A stretch of DNA of 64,000 bases from Atherix ibis (GCA_958298945.1 OY282605.1:40030811-40094810); one strand, 5' to 3'; shown: positions 46,151 to 58,732, numbered from the stretch's first letter. Program-made: numbers and translations. Notes: generated from the letters alone by a model not told the origin.

Positions 46151-47874
46151 GATACGCAAATTGATTGATAACATTTTGAGATCCTCTTTGAGTCATTTCA
46201 ATTTTTGTAAAATGTATCTTAATTTTAAAATTATCAAAATATGATTATCTTACTCAAAAAAAATTCCCTATAATAATTTATCACGTAAAACTAAATAATT
46301 TAATTATTACTATCCTTATTTCTTGGCCTCAATTGTTACGAATATTGCTTGTACTTATATTTTATTAATATTTATATTCAAGCTTATACTTATATTATGC
46401 TATCAGAAATTTATTGCAATTAAATACGACTATATAAAATATTACATAAAATAAAATAATATAAATTTATTATTTGATAGGAAAATGAAATTATAAAGAA
46501 TGAAAATGTCACCGTTGCTTTGTTGAAATTTTAATAAAATTAGAAAATACATTTTTCGGTTCACTTTTATAAATACATGAGTTGTAAATTTTCGAAAACT
46601 TTTATTCAGATATTTTTAAGGGAGAATTATGAGAAATGTACACCTGAATAAAATTTCAAATAATGTCATTTGCTTTTAAATAATACAAAATATAAAATTT
46701 TTTATAACTTTTCTGTGTTGTTTTATAAACTTTTTGATTTTAAAATTGTCATACATAATTAGAACATTTTAAAATTATGTCAAACAAGAGAATAAAATAA
46801 ATTTTAGATAAAAGCAAATACATTTTTGTTGTATTAAGTATAATTTTTTATCGTCGATTAGGAACTTTTGATTTTAAAAAAAAAACTACCAAAAAAAAAA
46901 CTGTAGAAAATTCTGCTAGGTATTTTAGCTTATCAAGAATTCATATTCATATTGAAAGTATAGGAGAAATGTCCTTTTCATAAAATGTCTTCTTAAATAT
47001 TTAACATATAAACAGGAAAAACATTTGATTATATTCAATACTATCATAAAATATTGTAGTTAAAATTATTATCAATATTTCTTATAGGAAAAAAAGTGTC
47101 AACTCATGTCTTAGTGATTCAGCGATTATTTTTCATATACCAGCAATTTTATGTTAGAAGAAACTGATGCCATTGATAGGAGTTTCCTAAAACTCATATA
47201 TTTATTATTAAAGAATGTCAATATTTAACGATTGATAATATTTATGTATTCATTGCTTTTATAAAATCATAATATATTATGCTAGATCAGGAAATTTTAT
47301 CAATTTTGCTTCACAGAATATTTAAAAGCATACATTCGGTTCCATTCTCCTACTAATAATAAAAATACTCATAATTCATAAGGACACATGTGTGTTTATA
47401 ATACAATATATATTTTAGAATAATAGCTTTATTGTCATTTATATTATAGGTTTTTATATTGATCCTTTTTTTTAAATAATAGTCTGAATAATTGTCATAG
47501 TCATATGGAAGAGATAATATTTCTAGCTTACATAAAAACAATTAAATAACGTAAAGAGTAGACTTTTTCCAAGTTTGTTTCTTCACTGAATTTTTTTTTG
47601 TTTAGAATAATAATGGATATTAATTAAATTTTTTTATAAAATTAACAAATGTTTTTAAGTGCAATTTATAAGTGATAGTAATTAATTTATATTATATCTA
47701 CTACTGAGTCATCCATTTCACTCTTTAAAAAGTATAGACCTGTTATTTGGTAGCTTTTCAAATAAGTACAATATATTTTTCAAAATATTATTTACTTAGC
47801 TTAAAATTTGACATTTTATACTATGGTTCATTTGGTTAACCATAGAATGCATATCGGATATGCAGATTAGGTGT
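46151..47874. other. AT-rich intergenic DNA, nothing recognised
   Basis: Long AT-rich stretch with no supportable frame, RNA gene or repeat family. Confidence 0.5.
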
Positions 47875-48100
47875 TGAAAGCTATTGTAAATGCGAAAAGT
47901 CATAGTCTGGGATGCGTTTTGGTCTGAATGTGTAATCGACCCGTATTTCCTTGTAAATTAAGAAGCAGAATGCATTACCGTCAATTCTAACTGCTATATC
48001 CGTATGATAACCCACTTTTTCTAGCTTAAACTTAAAGATTTTGATATAAACTATACGTGATGTCAATAAAATCGCACCATGATTTACAAAACACGACAAA
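47875..48100. repeat. Dispersed copy of the 1-1140 repeat family
   Basis: Shares with 600-780 the ordered words gtaaatgcgaaaagt, gcgttttggtctgaatgtgt, acccgtatttcctt, gcattaccgtcaattct and atccgtatgataaccca. The minus-strand frames of the two copies are similar (GYHTDIAVRIDGNAFCFLIY here, GHHTVIALSIDDNALPFFIL there). This may mean an old coding origin or simply DNA similarity. Confidence 0.6.
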
Positions 48101-48629
48101 TTCTGTCTTTATTGCACGAAAAGTTCCAAGGCCTTCAAAATTGTGCTATTTATTTTTTTCTTATAAAAATATATAAAAAAATAATATTTAATTAAATAAT
48201 TCTTAAATTTTTAGGCATTTTAAAACCAACATCCTTTAAGTAATGACTGAATTACAGTCTGAAATGTGTGAAAAAGTCATCAAAAACTATCTCGAAATAA
48301 TCGAGTTATGTAAAAAAGTTTCATGGCAATCATTTAAATTTTATATAATGGCAATAATAAAGTAAAATAAAATTAATATATTTATAAGAAATTTTAAATT
48401 TCATATATGTTTTATTAAACTTTACTTTTGTCAGCATAAAATTGGATAACCCTTTATTATATTTCATTCTCAATTAGAATAATTAAAAGTAGTTATTTTT
48501 TGCAAATATAATTTTAGCAAATTTATGATAATTTAATCAATAACATAAGTAATTACCTACTAATCAAACTGGAAATACGTTAAATATATATTTTTTTGCT
48601 ATTTTAACTAAATTTTATAAAATTAAACG
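48101..48629. other. AT-rich intergenic DNA, nothing recognised
   Basis: No feature seen before the GC-richer block at 48630. Confidence 0.5.
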
Positions 48630-48830
48630 CTGCGTACTGAATTGGCTGCGCACGAACAAGCGAATAGCATAATTGAACGCACGTGCGCGCTTTAACAGCA
48701 ATTTAGCTGCACGCACGTGCCTCAAATGGGCTAGACGCGATTGGCGCTATTGTGAATCGGACGTTCTCTAATATTCGCTGAGCTCACGTCAGTTCGTTTG
48801 GTACTAAAATTGAACGAAATTTTTTTAACA
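48630..48830 (+). promoter_or_regulatory. GC-richer island with CACGTG palindromes and initiator-like site
   Basis: About 200 bp of near-balanced composition in flanks of about 80% A+T. It has two 8-bp palindromes gcacgtgc (48679-48686 and 48713-48720) containing the E-box CACGTG, 34 bp apart. It also has a TTGGCGC word near 48740 and a TCAGTT initiator-like word at 48789-48794 within cacgtcagttcgtttggt. No TATA box is seen 30 bp upstream. Nothing downstream looks coding for more than 2 kb, so it could be a promoter, a non-coding transcript start, an enhancer or a transposon end. Confidence 0.35.
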
Positions 48831-51639
48831 GTCTGCAAATTTTTGAAAATATAATTTTTTTTTTACAAATAATTTAAAAAAACCTTCATGTAAATTAATT
48901 ACAAATTTTATAAATTCAACATTTTTAAAAAAAATTTTATTCGGTATTAACAATAAATTTTGATAAAATAATTTAAAAAAGCTCAAATATTTTTATACAA
49001 TATAAAAAAATATTTGCCTATTGAGTAGCATATTTTATTTTAAAAACAATCTCTTTCAAAAGCTTTAAAAGGAGGTGTGTTAAAAATATTTATTTACTTA
49101 GGTCTTTTCTAAATTATTTGTCCTTAAAAATAATTTATTTTGTTTATGAATAATTTTAAAACTTTTTGACAAAAAAAAAATACAAAAAATAATTATCAGT
49201 TTTTAGAAAAACCCATTAAATTATTTTTATTTCAAAAGCTCACATATAAATACAATTAAATATAAGAATTTTTTTTAAAAATTATTTATTAATAATTTTT
49301 TAAGTGAATTTACTTTTTTTTATAATATTTTTTTAAAAAAAAAACAATTTCTTTTCAAATAACAATACTAAGGTGCAAATTTATTCTCTTTTAAAATTTC
49401 TTATATCCTTTCTAAAAATTTCTTATTAAAAAATGCTTTGTTGTTAATTATTTAAAAATTAATTAGAAGAAATAAAACAAATGATAAAGAAATTTTCTTT
49501 TCGAAAATCCTTTTCTTTTTTTGTCCATTTGTTTATTATTTATGGAGAATTACGACAACTATTATATATTAACAAAGGGTAGAGAATTTCAGAGGAATCT
49601 TTTATTTATATATGGTAAATATAAGTAAGCTCGAATGATAATCTAATATACTTTATAGTGCTACAAGTATATAATATTCAACTGTAGAGACCAAAATTGT
49701 CCTAAAATTGTGCTAAAATAACACAAACTATGCCACTAGCTAGACACAGGCTACAAAAGCTATAAGAAAAATATATAATTAAACCTAGGAAAATTGGCAA
49801 ATTCTCTTCTATGAACCAACAAATAGTGCCACGTTGTCTTTTTGTAACTTTACATTACGGTCACAAAAATGTTTACCTGCGAATTACTGGAAGTACTGTC
49901 GATAAACCTTTAAAATTACGATTTGCCTCTATTTTTTGTGTAGGTCACTGGGATCAACCTGAGTTTATTGTACATAAACGATTAGTTTTAAAATCGTTCT
50001 CTTCTCGTTTTCATTAGGATTTTAGGAACTTACCTTGACCTTTTTTTTGGAACAAAAAATCATTTAATAGAAATTTCAAGAAAAATGCAAAATCATGAAG
50101 CAATACAATTTTCATATAACATTTTATTTTCTTTTTTTACCAGTTAATTCTAGCAAGAAAAAGGTTCAAAGGATATGCTTGTAAAATTTTATGATATTCT
50201 GCATAATTGTACGGGAAAACATGTCCAGTCAGCCGTCCTCGTTCACCCAGGACGCAATGAGATAAGCTCCCACATCTAACCACTTATTATCTTATCTAAT
50301 ACACATCTCTAGATCAAAAAACATGGACACATGAAAACCTTTATATAAATGCTTACTTCTACATGTTTTTCACTAATAAAAGCTAAGGTAATCCGTATAT
50401 TTAGGTCATAAAAAAAAAACCTAAATACGATGGCTGCTGTTACTTGTACACATTTTCTACTCTTCTATATATTTTAATTAAAGATACAAATGTGTACTAA
50501 TCTTTTTAGGATTTTATTTTTCCTGTACTTCATTTTCCAAGGATTATAATTTTTTTTTGTACTTTTTTTTCGCTCCTATACCTGTAATATCATAAGAATT
50601 TATGTTGCAGTAAAGCAAAATGTTTTTTCCAATCTTTTTTTTTTGTAGTTATCAGACGGTTTAACTAACAAGATTTAACTTTTATTTTTTTGGGTAAAAA
50701 ATTATATCGTTAGTAAAATAATTTAAAAGAATTTTTTTTTAAATTTTCCTATATTGATAAATTTATTGTTTTTTTTTTAAATGTCCTTAACTATTCGTGT
50801 AGTCGGGAAAAACTGTGCTCAAAATATACTTTATTGGAGAATAATAATCCTACAACTTTCCAACAAAATAGAAATTGAAAATTTTCAGATCATATAAATG
50901 TCCTTAATTGTCTTTAGAAAAATTGAAAATTTTATAATTGTTCTTATATGTTTTTTAAGGATTTCTATTTGTTGGCGTAAGAAAAAGCTTTCGGTAGTTT
51001 GATTGAGTGCACAAGTAAGGCGAGTTCCGGTTAGGCTTTTATAAATAATAGTAAATAATTTATTGAAATTAATTACAGATTTTTTTTTGATTGGTTATTT
51101 CTAATAAAAATAAACACAACTGAATATATAACATAGAAGATATTTTGGTCAAGATGATCATATAATAAAATGCGTCAGAAACATGTCATAGTTAAAATGA
51201 CATTTACAAAAAATGCTGTAATACTCGTAACATGCATCAGTTATAGTGCCGTGAATTAATATATTATTTTCATATAAGCTTTTATCTTTGGAATATTATT
51301 AATATATTATGTAACAATGTTTTTACTACCTCTCTGTTTAGTATAATCTAGGGATTAATAAATGGAAAAATGTTCAAAGTGGTTTAAAAAAAAATGTTAT
51401 TTAACCAAAATTGCTGTAGGTTTTTTTTTTAGTTCTATAAATTATATATATTTTGTGTATGAAGTAATGAGACAGATATAACGCGAAGCTATGTTGAAGC
51501 ACTGCGGACTTCCGCTCCACAAATGTTATAAATAAGTCTTTCCTTGACGTGCCGTACAAGTTTCAACCTCATTTGGCAACAACGCAACCCTACAGAGTGT
51601 GATAAGCCATAAAATTTTGTGTTCAGTTTAGTGAATCAT
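48831..51639. other. AT-rich intergenic DNA, nothing recognised
   Basis: Low-complexity A/T stretches to about 49500, then mixed AT-rich DNA. No supported gene. A 68-codon plus-strand frame at 49811-50017 has no recognisable domain. Confidence 0.5.
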
Positions 51640-52150
51640 CGAGTTTTATTTACGAAAATTAGCATTGAGCCTATGGGGAACATTTCTAACTATGGGCACA
51701 AGCTTTTTTGTGGCATTAAGTATTTTTAGAGAGCTGAAAAGCAGTGGAAGACAAACATTGTCTAGATAGGCCTTTAGAATCCAAAACTGAAAATTGATGA
51801 AAATAGGGAATGAGTGAGGGCTTTTATAAGGTCAGACTTGCAAGTGATATTAAAGATAATGAAGAAGTCATTGAAATGCTAAGAAAAAGGGTTCTTGGTG
51901 CTTGATCGTTCATTGCAGACACTTGGATGCTCCACCATGACAATGCAACCTGTTAGACGGCTAACACAATCAACGATTTTTTGTCGAAAAAAATGATTTC
52001 GGTGGTTCCTTAACTCCTTCCTCCCAACTCATCTGATGTTCCCCCTTGTGAGTTATTTATTTCTCAAGATTTCTTGTGACTTGTTCGTTCCTCGAGACGC
52101 AAGAATATTTGATAATGTCGATAACATCTAAAGGAGTAAAACCGATTTGA
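51640..52150 (+). pseudogene. Decayed mariner-like transposase relic
   Basis: Plus strand: AVEDKHCLDRPLESKTEN near 51740 (inter-domain region), then RKRVLGA, FIADTWMLHHDNATC, TANTINDFLSKKMISVVP and PPNSSDVPPCELFISQDFL near 51880-52080. The last matches the PPYSPDLAPCDFFLFP block with substitutions. The second catalytic Asp survives in LHHDNA. The linker and first catalytic region have been deleted. Similar in type to the relic at 16290-17250, in the opposite orientation. No ends identified. Confidence 0.7.
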
Positions 52151-52510
52151 TATAGAACGATTTGATATATTTTTTACCACTGCTACGGGGAGAAATACTT
52201 GTACAGCTATCCAAGAAAATAACTTTAAAGCAGATAAAATTAACCTATAAAAAATTAACCTTTTTATTGAGAAAAGTCATTGTCATTGACTTTAAGAAAA
52301 GTCATTGTCATTAAAAAATCTCTACAAATACACTATATATAATGTCCCAAAAATCTGTAATGTATTTTAGTAAAAAAAAAACAATATTTTTTAAAAATTT
52401 TATGTAGGATGTGTCACACCCACTAGTAGAATTGCAAATATTTTCCCCCTTTTAAGATAATTTCCATTAATATAGCCGAACATTGGAAAGTGAGCTTCAT
52501 CACTCAAAAA
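52151..52510. other. AT-rich intergenic DNA
   Basis: No feature except a short direct repeat, agaaaagtcattgtcattga (about 52270-52310). Confidence 0.45.
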
Positions 52511-53810
52511 AGGAAGGACCATTTAGAAGTTCCATTTCAAAAAGTAAATAAAAAAAAAACTAGCGCATGTTTTTTCAAGTTTCCGGTTTTATTAAAAGAT
52601 TGAACCTTGAAATTTAAGAATGAAACAAAACATCATTTAAATGACTGCCACGGCTGGCGTTACAGTACCGCATTCGCTCGACCCAATTTTTCAGTACATT
52701 TTCGATTGTACATGTCCGGGCCTGTATCTCTTTAATGGCAACTTTGATTTCGTGTTTCAAGGCCTCAATTGTCTCTGGATGGCTTGCGTAACATTTATCC
52801 TTAACGGCTTCCCACAGAAAATAATCCAACGGGCTCAAATCACAGCTCCGACGCGGCCAATTGACATTAGAATTTCGGCTGATTATTCGGTTTTCGAAAG
52901 CAGTGCCCAAAAGTTGGATTGTTACGTTGGCTGTGTGGCAAGTGGCCCCGTCCTGTTGAAACCAAATGTTGTCCATGCCATTCTCTTCAACTTTTGGAAA
53001 CAAAAATTAGTTGAGCATGCCACGATAGCGATCACCATTGACCGTAACGGCGGCTCCTTCATCGTTTTCGAAGAAAAACTGGCCAATGATGCCTCCAGTC
53101 CAAAATCCGCACCAAACCGTGACTCGTTGTGGATGCATCGGCTTTTCCATGGTGACGTATGGATTTTCTGAGCCCCAGATGCGACAATTTTGTTTGTTGA
53201 CATAACTACCGAGGTGGAAATGGGCCTTATCCGAAAAGATGATTTTTCGGTAAAAATGCTCATCTTCGGCCAATTGATCTTGAGCCCATTGGGCAAACCG
53301 AAAACGCATCGGATGGTCATGTGGCTTTAGTTGTTGGAATAATTGAACTTTGTAAGCTTTCATACCGAGGTCTTTGTGCAAAATTCTCAACAGTGCGAGA
53401 AATGTTCAATTTCTGAGAACGGTGACGAGTTGATGTTGATGGATGATCACTGACATTTTCAGCAACGGCGGCAATATTATCGGTCGTACGCACTGTCTTA
53501 GAGCGGGAACGAGTTTCTTTGGCAACCAACAAACCAGTTTCGCGAACTTGCTTCACGAATTTGCCCACAAATTCACGTGCTGGCATTCGATCTTTACTCA
53601 CTTTTTTTTAAATTTCTCACAGTTTGGGTTGAAGACTTGCTACTTTGGAAGTAAGTTGTCAATATTTCCCATTTTTCTTCAAGCGTATGGATTACCATTT
53701 CGTAAAATTCTGACTTTCAACTAACAATCTGTCAATTCGTGTTGACATTTAACACTCTAGTACTTCAAATAAATATTAGTTCAAAATGGAACCGCTAGAT
53801 GGACCACCCT
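52511..53810 (-). mobile_element. DD41D (rosa-like) Tc1/mariner element with both ends
   Basis: Ends: aggaaggaccatttagaagt at 52511 and, inverted, agggtggtccatctagcggt at 53810. They are diverged but alignable. An A/T flank (cct/ata) follows the right end. About 1.3 kb long, containing one transposase pseudogene on the minus strand. A scrap of the same family's 52511-side end is at 61294-61385. Confidence 0.8.
52614..53698 (-). pseudogene. DD41D transposase, disrupted
   Basis: The ATG at 53698 opens MVIHTLEEKWEILTTYFQSS, an N-terminal helix-turn-helix region, followed by RTTDNIAAVAENVSDHPSTS. The catalytic domain has IIFSDKAHFHLGSYVNKQNC, FQQDGATCHTA and RRSCDLSPLDYFLW. The second and third catalytic Asp are 41 residues apart, which defines DD41D; all three are kept, but SDEAHF reads SDKAHF. 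Breaks: a frameshift in the A-run near 53607, a frameshift near 53400 (between LNISRT and RILHKDLG), and an in-frame TAA at 53007-53009. The C-terminus GSHLNDVLFHS is intact. This is the best-preserved DD41D copy here and is still inactive. Confidence 0.88.
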
Positions 53811-54357
53811 ATAAATCACAAATTCGTTATCTCTGTTTCAGTATTCCAACCCTTAACTCAAGTCTCCTGGAATAGGTGCAAATCTTTACTCAAAATATGG
53901 TATACTGAAGTATTGGGAATATCTTACTCTTATCGGTTTCATGTAACAGATATTTCACTGGTAGCTGTTATATCCCCTCTAATACAACTTTTTCATTGTA
54001 TCAAACTTTATGGGAAAAGTCTGCACGACTTAGGTTTTCTACTGTACCGCTGCTCAGATACCGTCAGTTAGAGCCGAATGCCTTTAAAAAATTACTGAAA
54101 GATTTAAAAAAAATTTATACATATCAAATTTCCACGATATTATCGTCAATTTAAAAAAAAAGAAGATATAAATAAACTTTTGTAAACAGCGTTTAAAAAC
54201 AAAAACAACAAATACATTAGTTTGGGATACTCTTCTTTTCAATTCTTTTTCGTTAATTTTTGATCCGAGCTCAGTTAAATTTTTTTATTAATACAATAGC
54301 TTAAATGACTATAATAAAATGCTTCTTAAAATATTTGTTGTATGGCCAGGCCAGTTC
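53811..54357. other. Intergenic DNA, nothing recognised
   Basis: No supported feature. A 90-codon plus-strand frame (53799-54071) begins in the DD41D end and has no recognisable domain. Confidence 0.4.
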
Positions 54358-54796
54358 TATGACACTTTTGCACCAGTGAATACAGGCTTAAGGCTTTTAC
54401 GGCTTTCTTACAGAACCATTGAATACACCAGTAAGACCCTTACTGCTTTTTTACAGCACCCGAGAACACACCAGTAAGAATTTTACTGCTGCTTTACAAA
54501 ACCAGTGAACAGTCCAGTAACTGTTCTTTTTACAGCACTAGTAAATACACCAATAAGCCTTTAACGGCTTTTTTACAGCACCAGTGAACACACTAGTAAG
54601 ACTTTTACTGCTGCTTTACAGCACCAGCAAACACTTAAGTAAGCCTCGTACCGCTCTTTTACAACACCAATGAACACACCAGTAAGCCGCTTGCTGCTCT
54701 TTTACAGCACTAGTAAATACACCAATAAGCCTTTTAAAGCTTTTTTACAGCACCAGTGAAAACACTAGTAAGCCTCTTACTGCTTTTTTACAGCGC
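54358..54796. repeat. 43-bp minisatellite, about ten copies
   Basis: The word tttttacagcac recurs near 54447, 54491, 54529, 54571, 54613, 54657, 54699, 54743 and 54786, at 38-44 bp intervals. The unit reads caccagtgaacacaccagta, then agccttttactgctttttta, then cag. The last unit runs directly into the broken end of the DD41D relic at 54797. Confidence 0.85.
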
Positions 54797-55001
54797 CGCT
54801 TCCTTTACCAACACTGAACGCTACGTCAGAAATATTTTCTTCTGTACGCACTCTGCGCACACGAGTTAGTGGTTTGATATCAAATAGCGTCAAATTGCTG
54901 CAAAATTTTATCACTATGGCTTGAAATTCTTGCTCAGTTAATCGATTATGACAATCATAAAATGGTCGAAGTGCGCGAAACACATTTTTTATAAGGCACA
55001 A
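54790..55001 (-). pseudogene. DD41D-type transposase, N-terminal fragment
   Basis: Minus strand frame: FRALRPFYDCHNRLTEQEFQ, then FCSNLTLFDIKPLTRVRRVR and TEENISDVAFSV. This matches the N-terminal helix-turn-helix region of insect DD41D-type transposases (FYGRHNRPSE, LLDIKPPTRLRRVRTEENIA). About 70 codons are open. It is truncated exactly where the 43-bp minisatellite begins. It differs enough from the 52511-53810 copy to be another subfamily. Confidence 0.75.
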
Positions 55002-55451
55002 ATTTCGATAATAAAATTCAATATTTTGTAGGCGTTATTCGAGTGTAAGTCTTATAGTAATAAAATACTAAGACTAACTAAGCACTTTTTTTAGTTTTAT
55101 ACATATCATATATCATGCGTAATCTGTCAAAAGTGAAAATATAAAAAACCAAAGAGTAAAAAAATCAGCCGATATAAGCTTTTAATGTTTTAACGGTTTT
55201 CAGGTACCAAAAAAATTACAATACATTTTTCTACAACTATTTTTTTTATTAATTCAATTTAAAATAAATCCATTTACCTTTAAATAATACTATAAATTTA
55301 TACTATAATCGATTATTGCAGTACTCTAACCTCATATATAGTATTTTTTGGGTCTGTCTATTTCTAAGCTTCTTTATCTTAACAATATTATTCATAAGAA
55401 AATTATTCCACTTAATAAATCATATCAATTTAAAAAAAAAATATCTTCATA
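55002..55451. other. AT-rich intergenic DNA
   Basis: Nothing recognised between the DD41D fragment and the left end of the next mariner. Confidence 0.45.
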
Positions 55452-56697
55452 TATGAGGAGTCCTTAGAAAATCGTTCAATAAGTCCTTAGAAAATCCATG
55501 AAATTGCGCTTGTAGTGGCGGTAAAGACTTAAAAGATAGTGGCGGTAAAAGATAGTGGCGGTAAAGATAAGTAGCATTATCGACAGGAAAGTTGTCAAAA
55601 TTTCAGCTCGATCCATAGCGTAGGTCAACTTCTATCGTCGATTAAAGTTAACGACATTTATTTGTGCATAACAATGAAAAAAGCGAGCTTAGGGCTGTCA
55701 TCAAACATCTCCATTTGAAAGGCTTAAGCCCGAAAGAAATCAAAGCCGAGTTGGATGCAGTTCATGACACATCTGCACCTGTGTTTGCGACGGTTTACAA
55801 TTGGGTGAATGAATTTAAACGTGGCCGTTCATCCACAAAAGATGAACATCGTTCAGGACGCCCAGTTGAGGTGTCTACTCCTCAAATCATCGACAAAACC
55901 CACGATCTGATTTTGAACGATCGGCGAATTAAAGTGCGTGAATTAGTTGAGGCCACGGACATATCACAAGGTACAGTCACTTCAATTTTGCATGAATAAT
56001 TGTCTGTGAAAAAAATTTCGGCATGATGGGTGCCGCGTTTGCTCTCAGAGGAGAATAAGCGCAATCGTGTAGTTTACTCTGAGGCTATGTTGGCACTCTT
56101 TCATCGCAATCCTGCCGAATTCCTTCGTCAATATGTCACTGTGGACGAAACCTGGATACACTACTACACTCCAGAAACGAAGAGACAGTCATCACAGTGG
56201 ATTTTCAAGGGTGAACGGGCTCCGAAGAAGGCATAAACTGTGCCATCGGCCGGCAAGGTGATTGCAACGGTTGAGCGAGGAAATCAAAGAGAAACGCTCC
56301 CATCTGAAGAAGAAAAAAATCCTCTTGCATCAGGACAATGCGCGTGTGCACACTTGCGCTGTTTCCATGGCCAAAATTGTGGAATTGAGAATGGAATTGT
56401 TGCAGCATCCCGCTTATTCACCAGATTTGGCCCCAAGTGACTATTTTCTTTTCCCCAATCTGAAGAAATGGCTTGGCGGACGACGGTTCACTTCCAACGA
56501 AGACGTCATTGCTCAAACGGATGAGTATTTTGCAGAACTTCCGAAATCCTATTTTTTGGACGGCATAAAATTTTTGGAAAAACGGTTGGAAAAGTGTATA
56601 GAGCTAAAAGGACGTTATGTTGCAAAATAAAATTTTTTTTTTTAAAAAAACAGTTTTTTTCCATCTTTTTCTAAGGACTTATTGAACGACTCTCGTA
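55452..56697 (+). mobile_element. mariner (DD34D) element, copy 2 of the family at 1745-3001
   Basis: TA at 55452-55453 and 56696-56697. The right end, inverted, reads cgagagtcgttcaataagtc. The left end reads tgagg, then an extra agtccttagaaaa, then tcgttcaataagtccttag, so part of the terminal repeat has been duplicated within itself. The left 5' UTR also holds short duplications of gatagtggcggtaaa (55532-55568). Same family as copy 1 but inverted and about 53 kb away. Confidence 0.9.
55674..56630 (+). pseudogene. mariner transposase, DD34D, disrupted
   Basis: Same protein as copy 1: SELRAVIKHLHLKGLSPKEI, helix-turn-helix WVNEFKRGRSSTKD, WVPRLLSEENKRNR, VDETWIHYY, LLHQDN, SPDLAPSDYFLF, and C-terminus KCIELKGRYVAK. 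Breaks: the ATG (55674) is out of frame with the rest by one lost base; TAA at 55997-55999; TGA at 56024-56026; TAA at 56234-56236. A deletion of about 100 bp at 56258-56263 removes the segment from FWDSQG to SLLQRL and shifts the frame. None of these breaks is shared with copy 1, so the two decayed independently. Confidence 0.9.
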
Positions 56698-58454
56698 TAT
56701 TCCTACATAAATTTATAGAGTCGAATTTTAACATGTGGCTAATATTATATTAGAGCTTTTCTCTCAGGCCCACAAAAACTGTCTTCGGGATCCCTCTACT
56801 AAAAAAAGAAAGAATTTTCAATTTCTTTTGTTATTTTAAGTAATTTTATTTGATATATTTATCATTATCATCAATGGTGCAACAATTGTAAGTCTGGTCT
56901 AGACCTGCTGAATCGAAGATCTCTAGACGTCTCGGCTTTGCACCGCGGTTTTAAAGCTCAACACTTTCAGAGTATTTTTGGCGTTTCTAACTGAATTTGC
57001 CATGCGCGGACTTTTTCATCCATGTTGTTCTCCGTTTCAATCCTTGACCCCAAGAAAAATAAGCATGTAACTCTATCGAAGCTTTGACTGACGCTTTACT
57101 ATACTGTTAATCTTTTCCTCTCACACTCCATATCTCATAAATGTGAACTTTTTAATATTAAACAATTAAAATAAATTTTAATTTTTTTTCTAAGTAATAT
57201 TTTTTAAATTATTTCTTATTTAAAAACTTCAACAAAAAAGGAATGAAAACTATTTTTATTTATAACAATATTTATATCATTTTTTTTTGTGAATGACAAA
57301 CTAATCTTCTAGAAATAATTATTTATTAACAAAACTATAACATCTTATGACCAGTTGTTACTTATGTGTACTTAATTGAAATGTACATGCAAGTTTATTA
57401 TTCAATGAAAGTTTATTTATTTAATTGCAAAAAGAATTTTTATGAAGATTGGCCATCATTTCAATTAAGTGTTTTGATAATATAAAAAATCGTATGTCTA
57501 AATATCAACCAAATATAAATTTAAAATCACTTCAATAAAGAAAAGAAAAAACAAGAAATAAATTCATTTATTCAAAAGTAATTAACATTTTTTTTAAATC
57601 ATACTTTAAATAAAAACAAATTAAAAATTTTACAAAATATATTCGTACTCCTAGAAATTCATGCGTCGAAAGAATACACTTTGCCACAATTAATTTCCTG
57701 TTAAACTATTTCAAAAAGTCGATTTTATTAGAAAATTTCTATACGCACCTATTTATATATGTTAAATAAGGCAAAACTGAATTTTATTACATTATCGTAT
57801 CCACCATAAATTAAAATCCATTCGGAATGCGAATGTTAGTGTACTAAATAAGTGCATTAATTGTTCATATTTCATCGATTATATATGATGTAATGACAAA
57901 CCATTTCAAAATCAATCAGAATTTATGAACTTTTCGAACATTATTACTATGAGTACGTGTACATAAATAAATTTTGCCACGAATTCGCTATAATTTTGCT
58001 TCAGGCTTTTACGATCGGAGGTAATAATTTATTTCGATCGAATTGTGCCAATATAGCCTACTCTTAATTGAATCGGAAATTATACGCAAATTAAAGAGTA
58101 CTCGTATGGTGCAGAATGAAAATAGATTTTCCGTATCAGCAGTACACATATTTTTAAATGATTCTATGTTTTTCCCCTATGCGTCAGGATTTTTAAAAAC
58201 TTCTATTCCATACAATATGAACACTTTAAATGAGATTTTTTAATAAATTATTCTATGCTGTTTTTTTTATGGTAATATGCCTATTGAAAAATATGTCCAA
58301 TTATAAAGAGATATATTTTGATATAAACAGGAAATTTGATAGTTTTATAGGCTATTAGATACAATCTTAGTAAAATTTTATTACTATTTATTTTTAATTA
58401 AATTAATGAAAAGTCATTATACCATGCACGGTATGCTTTTTGAAATGAGAAATC
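56698..58454. other. AT-rich intergenic DNA with one GC-richer patch
   Basis: No gene recognised. A patch at 56860-57130 (tggtctagacctgctgaatc, gcaccgcggttttaaagctc) has higher GC and looks like an old repeat or retroelement scrap, but no protein motif was read. The remainder is A/T-rich. Confidence 0.4.
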
Positions 58455-58560
58455 TTATGGAACGCTACGATGGTAGTATGATAAGTCAGTGATATATAAA
58501 ATAAAAAATTATTTTATTCAATCAAAATTAATTTATTTTTAATATAGTCTTTATTTAGGC
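58455..58560. repeat. Short relative of the 28310-29990 repeat
   Basis: Contains gtagtatgataagtcagtga followed by tatataaaataaaaaattat and tttattcaatcaaaattaat, matching the order in the 28.8 and 29.3 kb units. About 100 bp only. Confidence 0.55.
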
Positions 58561-58732
58561 TCGATGCACTTTGTCAAATGATATTCCAATCTCTTTATAT
58601 GATATGTATTGTGCAATTTTTCAAACTCTGTAAAATAGGCCTCAGTTTTGACTATAACTTCTGGACGCAAATTTCTTTCCAACAAGTAATTTTTTCATGT
58701 TTGTAAATAGAAAAAAGTTACGTGTAGGCAAA

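Noticed and set aside
52641..53171. Plus-strand open frame of 176 codons
   Set aside because: It lies antisense to the DD41D transposase, whose motifs are unmistakable on the minus strand; it is a shadow frame.
54358..54796. Possible CRISPR-like short repeats
   Set aside because: The 43-bp units are directly adjacent, without variable spacers; a minisatellite.
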